From positions 2,480,001 to 2,544,000 of the forward strand of contig NZ_CP118527.1 in the NCBI RefSeq assembly GCF_028885415.1: a DNA stretch of 64,000 bases, read 5' to 3'. A model generated the notes under the pieces. That model did not search any database. It saw only the letters and a program-made list of their open reading frames with translations, and was not told the DNA's origin. Both the position numbers and the translations under genes were made by a program. Below are positions 1-7,677 of the stretch, one piece after another. Source of the stretch: Streptomyces coeruleorubidus. Lineage in GTDB: Bacteria; Actinomycetota; Actinomycetes; Streptomycetales; Streptomycetaceae. Position 1 is the first letter of the stretch. The number at the start of each line of letters is the position of its first letter.

Positions 1-32
1 TGCTCGGCGAGCGCGTCGCGGACAGGGCGTGA
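1..32 (+). CDS. LivH-type branched-chain amino acid permease, C-terminal tail only
   Basis: Only the last nine codons are in the window (LGERVADRA, then TGA at 30-32), in the third forward frame. The identity rests on position: it ends 4 bp before livM, where livH normally sits in a livHMGF operon. Nothing in these few residues proves the family by itself. Confidence 0.55.
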   Translation, partial: LGERVADRA

Positions 33-36
33 TCAC

Positions 37-1845
37 ATGACCGAGACGACCAAGACCCCCGCCCCGGACGCCGTGCCCACCCCGCCCGCACCCCGCGGCC
101 TGATACCGCTGCCCGAAGCGGCCGCCCGCGCCCTCCTGCTCGCCGGCGGCATCGCCACCGCGGCCTCCGCCTTCCTCGCCTGGACCTGGACCGACGAGTT
201 CCCCGGCGACCTCACCATCAACGGCTACCCCGGCGGCCTGCAGTGGCTCACCTTCACCGCCGGCGTCCTCACCGCACTGTTCGCGCTCGCCTCGTACGGC
301 ATCCGCGGCCTGGGCTGGCTGCTGCCCGCCCGCAACAACGCACCCCTCGTCCTCACCGCCCTCGGCGGCTTCGCCGTCACCTGGTTCACGGTCATCGCCA
401 TCAGCGCCGAACTCGGCGGTGTCGTCAACCTCGAACCCGGCGGCTGGATCGCGGCCATCGCCTCCCTCCTGCCCCTCCTCGGCGCCTTCGCCCTCCCCCA
501 GGAGCGGGGCACCGACGGCACGAAGGAAGCCCTCAAGGCCTACATCGCCAAACCCGACCGCATCCCCGCCGCCCAGGCCAGCAGCGGCTGGGTCCAGCGG
601 GCAGTGATCACCGTCGCCACCATCATCGGCCTCGGCGTCTTCACCTACGGCATCGACACCGAATACGGCGAACTCTTCGTCGGCTACCTCTTCGTCGTCA
701 CCTTCGCCATGTGGGCGCTGCACACCGCCGGCCTCCTCGACCGCTTCTCCGCACTGGTCGCCGCCAACCGCAGCTTCACCCTCGCCATGGGCTTCGCCGC
801 GGCCATCGCCTTCCCCTTCACCCAAACCGACGACCACTACGCCAACATCGGCGTCAACATCCTGATCTTCGGGACGGTCGCCCTCGGCCTCAACATCGTC
901 GTCGGCCTCGCCGGACTCCTCGACCTCGGATACGTCGCCTTCCTCGGCGTCGGCGCCTACACCGCCGCCCTCGTCTCCGGCTCCGAGTTCTCCACCATCT
1001 CCGGCGTCCAGTTCCCCTTCTGGGCCTCCGCCCTCACCGGCGCCGCAGCCTCCCTCGTCTTCGGCGTCCTCATCGGCGCCCCGACCCTGCGCCTGCGCGG
1101 CGACTACCTCGCCATCGTCACCCTCGGCTTCGGAGAGATCTTCCGCATCGCCGTCAACAACATGGACGGCGACTCAGGCCCGGACCTCACCAACGGGCCC
1201 AACGGCATCCCGTCCATCCCCGACCTGAACATGTTCGGGTTCAACTTCGGCCAGGCCCACGACATCGGCGGATTCACCCTCGGCCGGTTCGCCAACTACT
1301 ACCTACTGATGGTCCTCATCATGGCCATCGTGGTCCTGGTGTACACGCGTGCGGCGGACTCCCGCATCGGCCGCTCCTGGATCGCCATCCGCGAGGACGA
1401 GACCGCCGCCACCGCCATGGGCATCAACGGCTTCCGCGTCAAGCTCGTCGCCTTCGCCCTCGGCGCCGCACTCGCCGGCCTCGCCGGCACCGTCAGCGCC
1501 CACGTCACCTACAGCGTGGTCCCCACGCCATACCAGTTCGCCGGCTCCACCCCGCCCAACTCCGCGTTCCTCCTGGCCGCGGTCGTCCTCGGCGGCATGG
1601 GCACGGTCGCCGGACCGCTCCTCGGCGCGGCCCTGCTCTACCTGCTCCCCGAAAAGCTGGTGTTCCTCCAGGACAAGTCGCTCCTGGCCTTCGGCATCGC
1701 GCTCATCCTGCTGATGCGCTTCCGCCCCGAAGGCATCATCGCCAACCGCCGGCGCCAGCTCGAATTCCACGAGACCGGCCAACTCGACGTACCCAAACAG
1801 ACCACGCTGACCGACGAACCGGCCGTCACCAAGGCGGGGGCGTAA
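37..1845 (+). CDS. livM: Branched-chain amino acid ABC transporter permease LivM
   Basis: Integral membrane permease subunit of a high-affinity Leu/Ile/Val importer. At 602 aa it is much longer than typical LivM proteins of about 300-430 aa. The extra length is at the N terminus: a Pro/Thr-rich start, several extra hydrophobic segments and a hydrophilic linker. The conserved BPD_transp_2 core begins around residue 270, with the family hallmark GLAGLLDLGYVAFLGVGAY followed by further membrane spans and the EAA-like loop IREDETAATAMGI. It starts 4 bp after the upstream permease tail and is followed 5 bp later by livG, so it lies inside the liv operon. Long N-terminal forms are common in Streptomyces. 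Confidence 0.93.
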   Translation: MTETTKTPAPDAVPTPPAPRGLIPLPEAAARALLLAGGIATAASAFLAWTWTDEFPGDLTINGYPGGLQWLTFTAGVLTALFALASYGIRGLGWLLPARNNAPLVLTALGGFAVTWFTVIAISAELGGVVNLEPGGWIAAIASLLPLLGAFALPQERGTDGTKEALKAYIAKPDRIPAAQASSGWVQRAVITVATIIGLGVFTYGIDTEYGELFVGYLFVVTFAMWALHTAGLLDRFSALVAANRSFTLAMGFAAAIAFPFTQTDDHYANIGVNILIFGTVALGLNIVVGLAGLLDLGYVAFLGVGAYTAALVSGSEFSTISGVQFPFWASALTGAAASLVFGVLIGAPTLRLRGDYLAIVTLGFGEIFRIAVNNMDGDSGPDLTNGPNGIPSIPDLNMFGFNFGQAHDIGGFTLGRFANYYLLMVLIMAIVVLVYTRAADSRIGRSWIAIREDETAATAMGINGFRVKLVAFALGAALAGLAGTVSAHVTYSVVPTPYQFAGSTPPNSAFLLAAVVLGGMGTVAGPLLGAALLYLLPEKLVFLQDKSLLAFGIALILLMRFRPEGIIANRRRQLEFHETGQLDVPKQTTLTDEPAVTKAGA

Positions 1846-1850
1846 CCATC

Positions 1851-2726
1851 ATGACCACACCTGTACTCGAAGCACGCGACGTCACGATGCGCTTCGGCGG
1901 CCTTACCGCCGTCCGCTCCGTCGACTTCACGGTCAACTCCGGCGAGATCGTCGGACTGATCGGCCCCAACGGCGCCGGCAAGACCACCTTCTTCAACTGC
2001 CTGACCGGCCTGTACGTCCCGACGGAAGGCACGGTCTCCTACAAGGGCACCGTCCTGCCGCCCAAACCCCACCTGGTCACCCAGGCCGGCATCGCCCGGA
2101 CCTTCCAGAACATCCGCCTGTTCGCCAACATGACGGTCCTGGAAAACGTCCTCGTCGGCCGCCACACACGGACCAAAGAGGGATTGTGGTCCGCCCTCCT
2201 GCGCGGCCCCGGCTTCAAGAAGGCCGAACGCGCCAGCGAGGAACGCGCCATGGAACTCCTCGAGTTCATCGGCCTCGCCCACAAGCGCGACCACCTGGCA
2301 CGCAACCTCCCCTACGGCGAACAGCGCAAGCTGGAGATCGCGCGCGCCCTGGCCAGCGAGCCCGGCCTGCTCCTGCTCGACGAGCCGACGGCCGGCATGA
2401 ACCCCCAGGAGACCCGGGCCACCGAGGAACTCGTCTTCGCCATCCGCGACAAGGGCGTCGCCGTCCTCCTCATCGAGCACGACATGCGCTTCGTGTTCAA
2501 CCTGTGCGACCGCGTCGCCGTCCTCGTCCAGGGCGAGAAGCTCGTCGAGGGCACCTCCGAAGTCGTCCAGGCCGACGAGCGCGTCATCGCCGCCTACCTG
2601 GGAGAGCCGTTCGAAGGCGACCCCGGAGAGGCCGAAGCCGCGGAGGTCGAAGCAGCCGAGGCCGCCGCCGAAGCCGCCGCCGACGCGCCCAGCACCGCCA
2701 GCAGCACCAAGGGAGAAGCCAAGTGA
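1851..2726 (+). CDS. livG: Branched-chain amino acid ABC transporter ATP-binding protein LivG
   Basis: Cytoplasmic ATPase energising LivHM. ATG at 1851 is 5 bp after the livM stop. Walker A (GPNGAGKTT) lies near residues 38-46, followed by the Q-loop region RTFQNIRLF, the signature stretch YGEQRKLEIARAL and Walker B LLLLDEPTAGMNP. The LivG-type C-terminal BCA domain (YLG) is present. An unusual Ala/Glu-rich tail of roughly 35 residues (EAAEVEAAEAAAEAAADAP) follows and is probably disordered. The stop overlaps the livF start in a GTGA arrangement, suggesting translational coupling. Confidence 0.95.
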   Translation: MTTPVLEARDVTMRFGGLTAVRSVDFTVNSGEIVGLIGPNGAGKTTFFNCLTGLYVPTEGTVSYKGTVLPPKPHLVTQAGIARTFQNIRLFANMTVLENVLVGRHTRTKEGLWSALLRGPGFKKAERASEERAMELLEFIGLAHKRDHLARNLPYGEQRKLEIARALASEPGLLLLDEPTAGMNPQETRATEELVFAIRDKGVAVLLIEHDMRFVFNLCDRVAVLVQGEKLVEGTSEVVQADERVIAAYLGEPFEGDPGEAEAAEVEAAEAAAEAAADAPSTASSTKGEAK

Positions 2727-3439
2727 CCGCACTCCTCGAGGTCGAGGACCTCCGGGTCTCCTACGGCAAGATCGAAGCCGTCAAAGGCATCTCCTTCACC
2801 GTCGAGGCCGGCCAGGTCGTCACTCTCATCGGCACCAACGGCGCCGGCAAGACGACCACCCTGCGCACGCTGTCGGGCCTGCTGAAGCCGACGTCCGGGA
2901 AGATCGTCTTCGACGGCAAGCCGTTGAGCGGGGTACCCGCCCACAAGATCGTCGCCCTCGGCCTCGCCCACTCCCCCGAAGGCCGGCACATCTTCCCCCG
3001 CCTCACCATCGCGGAGAACCTCCAGCTCGGCGCGTTCCTCCGCAAGGACAAGGAAGGCATCGAGAAGGACATCCAGCGGGCCTACGACCTCTTCCCCATC
3101 CTCGGGGAACGCAGGAAGCAGGCCGCGGGAACCCTCTCCGGCGGCGAACAGCAGATGCTCGCCATGGGCCGCGCCCTGATGTCCCGGCCCAAGCTCCTCA
3201 TGCTCGACGAGCCCTCCATGGGCCTCTCCCCGATCATGATGCAGAAGATCATGGCGACGATCTCCGAGCTGAAGTCCCAGGGCACGACCATCCTGCTCGT
3301 CGAACAGAACGCCCAGGCCGCGCTCTCGCTCGCCGATCAGGGCCACGTCATGGAGGTCGGCAACGTCGTCCTGTCCGGGACGGGGCAGGACCTGCTGCAC
3401 GACGAGTCGGTACGGAAGGCGTACCTGGGCGAGGACTGA
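2723..3439 (+). CDS. livF: Branched-chain amino acid ABC transporter ATP-binding protein LivF
   Basis: Second ATPase of the Liv importer, 238 aa, the normal family length. The GTG start at 2723 overlaps the livG TGA by 3 nt. Walker A is GTNGAGKTT, the signature is LSGGEQQMLAMGRAL and Walker B is LLMLDEPSMGLSP. The protein ends with the AYLGED tail typical of LivF. It is the last gene of the operon: a strong 16-bp hairpin follows 16 bp after the stop. Confidence 0.95.
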   Translation: MTALLEVEDLRVSYGKIEAVKGISFTVEAGQVVTLIGTNGAGKTTTLRTLSGLLKPTSGKIVFDGKPLSGVPAHKIVALGLAHSPEGRHIFPRLTIAENLQLGAFLRKDKEGIEKDIQRAYDLFPILGERRKQAAGTLSGGEQQMLAMGRALMSRPKLLMLDEPSMGLSPIMMQKIMATISELKSQGTTILLVEQNAQAALSLADQGHVMEVGNVVLSGTGQDLLHDESVRKAYLGED

Positions 3440-3455
3440 GGTCCGGCCCGTACAC

Positions 3456-3500
3456 GAAGAGGCCCGCCCCCTCCGGTTCGGAAAGGGGGCGGGCCTCTTC
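3456..3500. terminator. Bidirectional intrinsic terminator between livF and the ANTAR regulator
   Basis: A perfect 16-bp inverted repeat (arms 3456-3471 and 3485-3500, 13-nt loop) sits between two convergent stop codons. The ends of the arms are A/G-rich, so T/C-rich tracts follow the stem in both directions. Its position and symmetry fit a shared terminator for livF and the gene on the opposite strand. Confidence 0.88.
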
Positions 3501-3507
3501 TCTGCTC

Positions 3508-4164
3508 TCAGCCCTTGTTGGCCTTCTTCTCCTCCGCGTCCTGGATGACCGCCTCCGCGACCTGCTGCATAGACATCCGCCGGTCCATCGACGTCTTCTG
3601 GATCCACCGGAACGCGGCGGGCTCGGTCAGCCCGTACTCCGTCTGCAGGATGGACTTGGCCCGGTCAACCAGCTTCCGCGTCTCCAGCCGCAGCGTGAGG
3701 TCCGCGACCTCCTTCTCCAGCTCCTTCAGCTCCGTGAAACGCGAGACGGCCATCTCGATCGCCGGCACGACGTCCGTCTTGCTGAACGGCTTCACCAGGT
3801 ACGCCATGGCACCGGCGTCCCGGGCCCGCTCCACGAGGTCGCGCTGCGAGAAGGCGGTCAGCATCAGCACCGGCGCGATGCTCTCCTCGGCGATCTTCTC
3901 CGCCGCGGAGATACCGTCCAGCTTCGGCATCTTCACGTCCAGGATCACCAGGTCGGGGCGGTGCTCACGAGCCAGCTCCACGGCCTGCTCCCCGTCCCCG
4001 GCCTCACCGACGACGGTGTACCCCTCCTCCTCCAGCATCTCTTTGAGATCGAGCCGGATCAGGGCCTCGTCCTCGGCGATGACGACCCGGGTCGTCATCG
4101 GAGGCACGTGCGAGTTGTCCTCATCAGGCACGTCAACAGGCTGGGGCGACTCGGGGGCGCTCAC
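3508..4164 (-). CDS. pdtaR: ANTAR-domain response regulator, PdtaR-like
   Basis: Two-component response regulator whose output domain binds RNA (ANTAR), so it likely acts as an antiterminator. The receiver domain has the acidic pair in IAEDEAL (about 31-32), a phospho-acceptor Asp in VILDVKMP (about residue 76) and the conserved Lys in LVKPF. The C-terminal ANTAR domain runs from about residue 150 (DRAKSILQTEYGLTEPAAFRWIQ). The GTG start is preferred because AAGGAG lies 5 nt upstream; an internal ATG at residue 23 is the alternative. No cognate kinase gene adjoins, as in other actinobacteria where the kinase PdtaS is encoded elsewhere. Confidence 0.9.
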   Translation of the reverse strand: MSAPESPQPVDVPDEDNSHVPPMTTRVVIAEDEALIRLDLKEMLEEEGYTVVGEAGDGEQAVELAREHRPDLVILDVKMPKLDGISAAEKIAEESIAPVLMLTAFSQRDLVERARDAGAMAYLVKPFSKTDVVPAIEMAVSRFTELKELEKEVADLTLRLETRKLVDRAKSILQTEYGLTEPAAFRWIQKTSMDRRMSMQQVAEAVIQDAEEKKANKG

Positions 4165-4267
4165 GTGGGCTCCTTGGTACGGGGCAGGCCGGTACTGCTC
4201 CCAAGAGCGTACCTAGCTGCGGTATGGTGGTCAGGCGGAGGGTCGAGGTCAACCTTCGATTCACCGG

Positions 4268-4342
4268 GCCCCGGTAGCCCAATTGGCAGCAGGCAATGGA
4301 TTCAAAACCCATACAGTGTCGGTTCGAGTCCGACCCGGGGCA
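4268..4342 (+). tRNA. tRNA with anticodon CAA (Leu by anticodon), short variable arm
   Basis: A cloverleaf can be drawn by hand. Acceptor stem GCCCCGG pairs with CCGGGGC (4268-4274 with 4335-4341) and the discriminator is A4342. The D-stem is GCC/GGC with loop AATTGG. Anticodon stem ATGGA/CCCAT has an A-C mismatch at the top of the loop, and the loop TTCAAAA places CAA at 4303-4305. The variable region is only 5 nt, and the T-arm is GTCGG-TTCGAGT-CCGAC. CCA is not encoded. CAA reads UUG (Leu), but bacterial leucine tRNAs normally carry a long variable arm, so amino-acid identity is uncertain. Confidence 0.8.
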
Positions 4343-4373
4343 CTTTTCCTTCATTTCCAAGGTCACTGTTTAC

Positions 4374-4407
4374 AAGCGGATGTCCACGTTCTCGTGAACA
4401 TCCGCTT
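4374..4407 (+). terminator. Hairpin downstream of the tRNA
   Basis: A 15-bp inverted repeat with one mismatch (arms 4374-4388 and 4393-4407, loop TTCT) is followed by a T/C-rich run (TTCTTTCT overlapping the 3' arm). It lies 31 bp after the tRNA and before the next start codon, the right place for a tRNA terminator. Confidence 0.7.
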
Positions 4408-4449
4408 CTTTCTGCGTGTCGTCATGATCACCGCCTCACAGTGGCCTCC

Positions 4450-5199
4450 ATGTACGACGTCAGTACACGCGAGCGAGCGCTCGCGCTGGTGGCCCAGGGC
4501 CGCAGCCTGAATTCGGTGAGCCGTGAGACAGGCATCTCGCGGGCCGCGATCCGTTCCTGGCAGGACCGCCTTGAGCCGCTGCCCCGTATGGCAGCACCTC
4601 CAGACCCCGGTCCGCCCGCCGACGAGTGCGCGTACGCCTACCTTCTGGGTCTCCATCTCGGCGATGGCTGCATCAGCGGCCACCCTCGCGGCACCGGCTA
4701 TTACCTGAGAATCGCGTGCGCGAACTCTTGGCCCGGTCTGATCGAAGCATGCGAGAGTGCCATGCGCACCACCAACCCGACCGGGTGCGCCTCTCGCGTT
4801 CAGGCTCAGGGATACGTCTCAGTGGTCAGCTACAGCAGGCACTGGCCGTACTTCTTCCCCCAGCACGGACCCGGCAAGAAACACGAACGCCGCATCGCCC
4901 TCGAACCCTGGCAACAGGTCATCGTCGACAACCACCCCTGGGAGTTCATCCGGGGGCTTATCCACTCCGACGGCTGCCGGATCACCAACTGGACGACCCG
5001 CCTCGTGGGCGGTGAGCGGAAGCGCTACGAATATCCCCGGTACTTCTTCACCAACCTCTCGGCCGACATCATCGGGCTCTTTACCATCACCCTCGACCAG
5101 GTCGGCGTCGAGTGGAAGCAGACCAACGCACGCAACATCTCCGTCGCCCGCAAACCCTCCGTAGCCCTCATGGACGCCCACGTAGGACCCAAATACTGA
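4450..5199 (+). CDS. Free-standing HTH plus LAGLIDADG-type protein
   Basis: 249 aa. The N-terminal 40 residues (RERALALVAQGRSLNSVSRETGISRAAIRSW) form a transposase/sigma-type helix-turn-helix. Two LAGLIDADG-like helices follow: YLLGLHLGDG (about 60-70) and FIRGLIHSDG (about 160-170), each ending in the acidic residue that binds metal in homing endonucleases. No intein splice residues and no host exteins are visible, so it is not an intein. It could be a homing endonuclease or, like WhiA, a LAGLIDADG fold used in a DNA-binding regulator. The start is uncertain: GTG at 4441 is in frame and no clear ribosome site is present. It is convergent with pyk, 7 bp apart. Confidence 0.75.
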   Translation: MYDVSTRERALALVAQGRSLNSVSRETGISRAAIRSWQDRLEPLPRMAAPPDPGPPADECAYAYLLGLHLGDGCISGHPRGTGYYLRIACANSWPGLIEACESAMRTTNPTGCASRVQAQGYVSVVSYSRHWPYFFPQHGPGKKHERRIALEPWQQVIVDNHPWEFIRGLIHSDGCRITNWTTRLVGGERKRYEYPRYFFTNLSADIIGLFTITLDQVGVEWKQTNARNISVARKPSVALMDAHVGPKY

Positions 5200-5206
5200 C
5201 GGCGCC

Positions 5207-6643
5207 CTACTTCGGGCTGTCGTCCTCGCCGATGTGGTGGACGCGGACCATGTTCGTGGAGCCGGAGACGCCGGGAGGTGAGCCGGCCGTGATGACGACC
5301 GTGTCGCCCTTCTGGCAGCGGCCGTAGCGCAGGAGTAGTTCGTCGACCTGGTCGACCATCGCGTCCGTGGAGTCCACGCAGGGGCCGAGGAACGTCTCGA
5401 CGCCCCAGGTCAGGCTGAGCTGGGAGCGGGTGGCCTGGTCGGGGGTGAAGGCGAGGAGGGGGATCGGGGAGCGGTAGCGGGAGAGGCGGCGGGCCGTGTC
5501 GCCGGACTGGGTGAAGGCGACCAGGAATCGCGCGCCCAGGAAGTCGCCCATTTCGGCTGCCGCCCGGGCTACCGCGCCGCCCTGGGTGCGGGGTTTGTTG
5601 TGTTCCGTGAGCGGCGGGAGGCCTTTGGCCAGGATGTCTTCCTCCGCCGCTTCGACGATGCGGGCCATTGTCCTGACCGTTTCGGTCGCGTGTTTGCCGA
5701 CGCTCGTTTCGCCGGAGAGCATGACGGCGTCCGTGCCGTCGATGACCGCGTTGGCGACGTCGGAGGCTTCCGCACGTGTCGGGCGGGCGTTGTCGATCAT
5801 CGAGTCGAGCATCTGGGTCGCCACAATCACCGGTTTGGCGTTGCGCTTCGCCAGTTTGATGGCGCGCTTTTGAACGATCGGAACCTGTTCCAGCGGCATT
5901 TCGACGCCGAGGTCTCCGCGCGCGACCATGATGCCGTCGAACGCCGCGACGATGTCGTCGATGCTCTCCACCGCCTGGGGTTTTTCGACCTTGGCGATGA
6001 CGGGGAGCCGGCGGCCTTCCTCGTCCATGATGCGGTGGACGTCCTGGATGTCGCGGCCGGTGCGGACGAAGGAGAGGGCGATGACGTCGGCGCCGGTGCG
6101 CAGGGCCCAGCGGAGGTCGTCCTCGTCTTTTTTGGAGAGGGCGGGGACGGAGACGGCGACGCCGGGGAGGTTGAGGCCCTTGTGGTCGGAGATGACGCCG
6201 CCTTCGACGACCGTGGTGTGGACGCGGGGGCCGTCGACCTCGGTGACCTCCAGGCAGACCTTGCCGTCGTCGACGAGGATGCGTTGGCCGGTGGTGACGT
6301 CGTCCGCGAGTCCGGCGTAGGTGGTGCCGCAGATGGTTCGGTCGCCTTCGACGCCTTCTTCGACGGTGATGGTGAAGGTGTCGCCGCGTTCAAGGAGTAC
6401 GGGGCCTTCGGTGAAGCGGCCGAGCCGGATTTTCGGGCCTTGAAGGTCGGCGAGGATGCCGACACTGCGGCCCGTTTCGTCGGCGGCCTTTCGCACTCGG
6501 TGGTAGCGCTCCTCGTGTTCGGCGTGTCCGCCGTGGCTGAGGTTGAAGCGGGCTACGTCCATTCCGGCGTCGACCAGTGCTTTGATCTGGTCGTACGAGT
6601 CGGTGGCGGGCCCAAGGGTACAGACGATCTTTGCTCGGCGCAT
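5207..6643 (-). CDS. pyk: Pyruvate kinase
   Basis: Glycolytic enzyme converting phosphoenolpyruvate and ADP to pyruvate and ATP in the cytoplasm. 478 aa, normal for bacterial Pyk. It begins MRRAKIVCTLGPATDS with the substrate-binding motif MDVARFNLSHG. The catalytic Lys region is VIAKVEKPQAVESID, and the metal and nucleotide motif is IMVARGDLGVEMP followed by KPVIVATQMLDSMI. The C-terminal alpha/beta domain contains the nucleotide-binding-like SGDTARRLSRYR segment. No ribosome binding site is obvious upstream of the ATG. Confidence 0.97.
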   Translation of the reverse strand: MRRAKIVCTLGPATDSYDQIKALVDAGMDVARFNLSHGGHAEHEERYHRVRKAADETGRSVGILADLQGPKIRLGRFTEGPVLLERGDTFTITVEEGVEGDRTICGTTYAGLADDVTTGQRILVDDGKVCLEVTEVDGPRVHTTVVEGGVISDHKGLNLPGVAVSVPALSKKDEDDLRWALRTGADVIALSFVRTGRDIQDVHRIMDEEGRRLPVIAKVEKPQAVESIDDIVAAFDGIMVARGDLGVEMPLEQVPIVQKRAIKLAKRNAKPVIVATQMLDSMIDNARPTRAEASDVANAVIDGTDAVMLSGETSVGKHATETVRTMARIVEAAEEDILAKGLPPLTEHNKPRTQGGAVARAAAEMGDFLGARFLVAFTQSGDTARRLSRYRSPIPLLAFTPDQATRSQLSLTWGVETFLGPCVDSTDAMVDQVDELLLRYGRCQKGDTVVITAGSPPGVSGSTNMVRVHHIGEDDSPK

Positions 6644-6744
6644 GGTCTGAGCCTATGAGTTACCGACTGGTAGAGAATTGGTCGAGCGTGACCACTCAAC
6701 AGACTTTGAGTGAAGCGTTATTGACAAGCGTTGAATTGTGCGGC

Positions 6745-6766
6745 GGGGTGCTCCGATGAGCACCCC
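6745..6766. terminator. Hairpin terminator downstream of the SIMPL gene
   Basis: A perfect 9-bp stem (GGGGTGCTC/GAGCACCCC) with a CGAT loop lies 34 bp beyond the stop of the SIMPL gene on its strand. The surrounding 6644-6799 gap is notably A/T-rich for this genome and also holds the pyk promoter region. Confidence 0.65.
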
Positions 6767-6799
6767 GAGGAATTCGGTCGGGTTTTCGGAATAGGCCGG

Positions 6800-7516
6800 C
6801 TAGAGCTGCGGCGGCACCATCGTGAAGCGGGCGTTGATCTGGGCGTGGACCCGCTGGCGCTGGGGTTCGAGGTCGAGGGGGGCCGCCGGGGCGTTCTCGG
6901 CGGCGCCGAAGGCGGCGGAGCGTGCGCGGCCGGGGGCCTGGGGGTAGGGCGGCGGGGCGTTCTCGGCGCCGATGTCGGCGAGTTCGACCAGGGCGGAGAG
7001 GGTGGTGCCGAGTGCCTCGGCGTACTCGCGGGCGCGCTGGACGGCTTCCCGTACGGCCTTCTTGCGGGCTTCGCGATGGGCGGGCGAGTCGGGGCGCAGG
7101 GCCCACCAGGGGCCGTCCACGCGGGTGAGTTCCAGGTCGGCGAGGCGGGTGGTGAGTTCGCCGAGGGCGGTGAAGTCGGTGAGTTCGGCGGTGACGTGGA
7201 CGCTGCCGTGGTAGGTGCGGACGCGTTCGCCGCGGCCGTGCTTGGTGAGTTCGGGGGTGATGGAGAAGGCGCCGGTCTCCAGGCGTTCGACGGCGTCGCC
7301 GTAGGACTTCACGAGGTCGAGGACGCCGGCGTTGCGGCGGGTGAGGTCGTCGAGGGCGGAGCGGCGGTCGCGGCCGCGGGCGGCGACGGTGATGCCTATG
7401 CGGGCGATCTCGGGGTCGACTTCGAGGCGGGCCTCGCCGCGGACGGCGATGCGGGGGGCGTCGGGTGTGCCGTAGGGGACGGCGGGCTGGGAGGGGTCTG
7501 CCGTGGGCGCGGTCAT
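6800..7516 (-). CDS. SIMPL (DUF541) domain protein
   Basis: 238 aa. Recognisable DUF541/SIMPL pattern: IAVRGEARLEVDPEIARIGITVAARGRDR at the start, the central YHGSVHVTAELTDFTALGEL, and the characteristic ARKKAVREAVQRAREYAEALG near the C terminus. Family members are typically periplasmic or surface oligomers of poorly known function, but no signal peptide is visible with this start. ATG at 7516 (MTAPTADPSQ) was chosen because longer extensions have no family similarity. It is divergent from the 5'-nucleotidase gene and followed by a hairpin. Confidence 0.82.
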   Translation of the reverse strand: MTAPTADPSQPAVPYGTPDAPRIAVRGEARLEVDPEIARIGITVAARGRDRRSALDDLTRRNAGVLDLVKSYGDAVERLETGAFSITPELTKHGRGERVRTYHGSVHVTAELTDFTALGELTTRLADLELTRVDGPWWALRPDSPAHREARKKAVREAVQRAREYAEALGTTLSALVELADIGAENAPPPYPQAPGRARSAAFGAAENAPAAPLDLEPQRQRVHAQINARFTMVPPQL

Positions 7517-7624
7517 ACGCCCCACTCTGTCATGTCTTGGCTGGCCACAGGCGTGGAGCCGGTGGGTCGAGTCATCAGATCGCAACCTGGCGGGGCTGTT
7601 GCTGCCGGTCATGAACGGGTCAGA

Positions 7625-7649
7625 ATCTACGCGCGTTATCTACGCGCGT
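7625..7649. repeat. Direct repeat in the promoter region of the 5'-nucleotidase gene
   Basis: The 12-mer ATCTACGCGCGT occurs twice with a 13-bp period (7625-7636 and 7638-7649), 28 bp before the start codon of the exported nucleotidase. Position and periodicity suggest an operator or activator site, but the regulator is unknown. Only a single GTTCAC is nearby, so this is not a convincing PhoP box. Confidence 0.45.
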
Positions 7650-7677
7650 CGTTCACAGATTCCGCGAGGAGCCAGAC

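Noticed and set aside
4450..5199. LAGLIDADG protein as an intein inside a host gene
   Set aside because: No N-terminal Cys/Ser splice block, no C-terminal HN motif and no exteins; it has its own start and stop.
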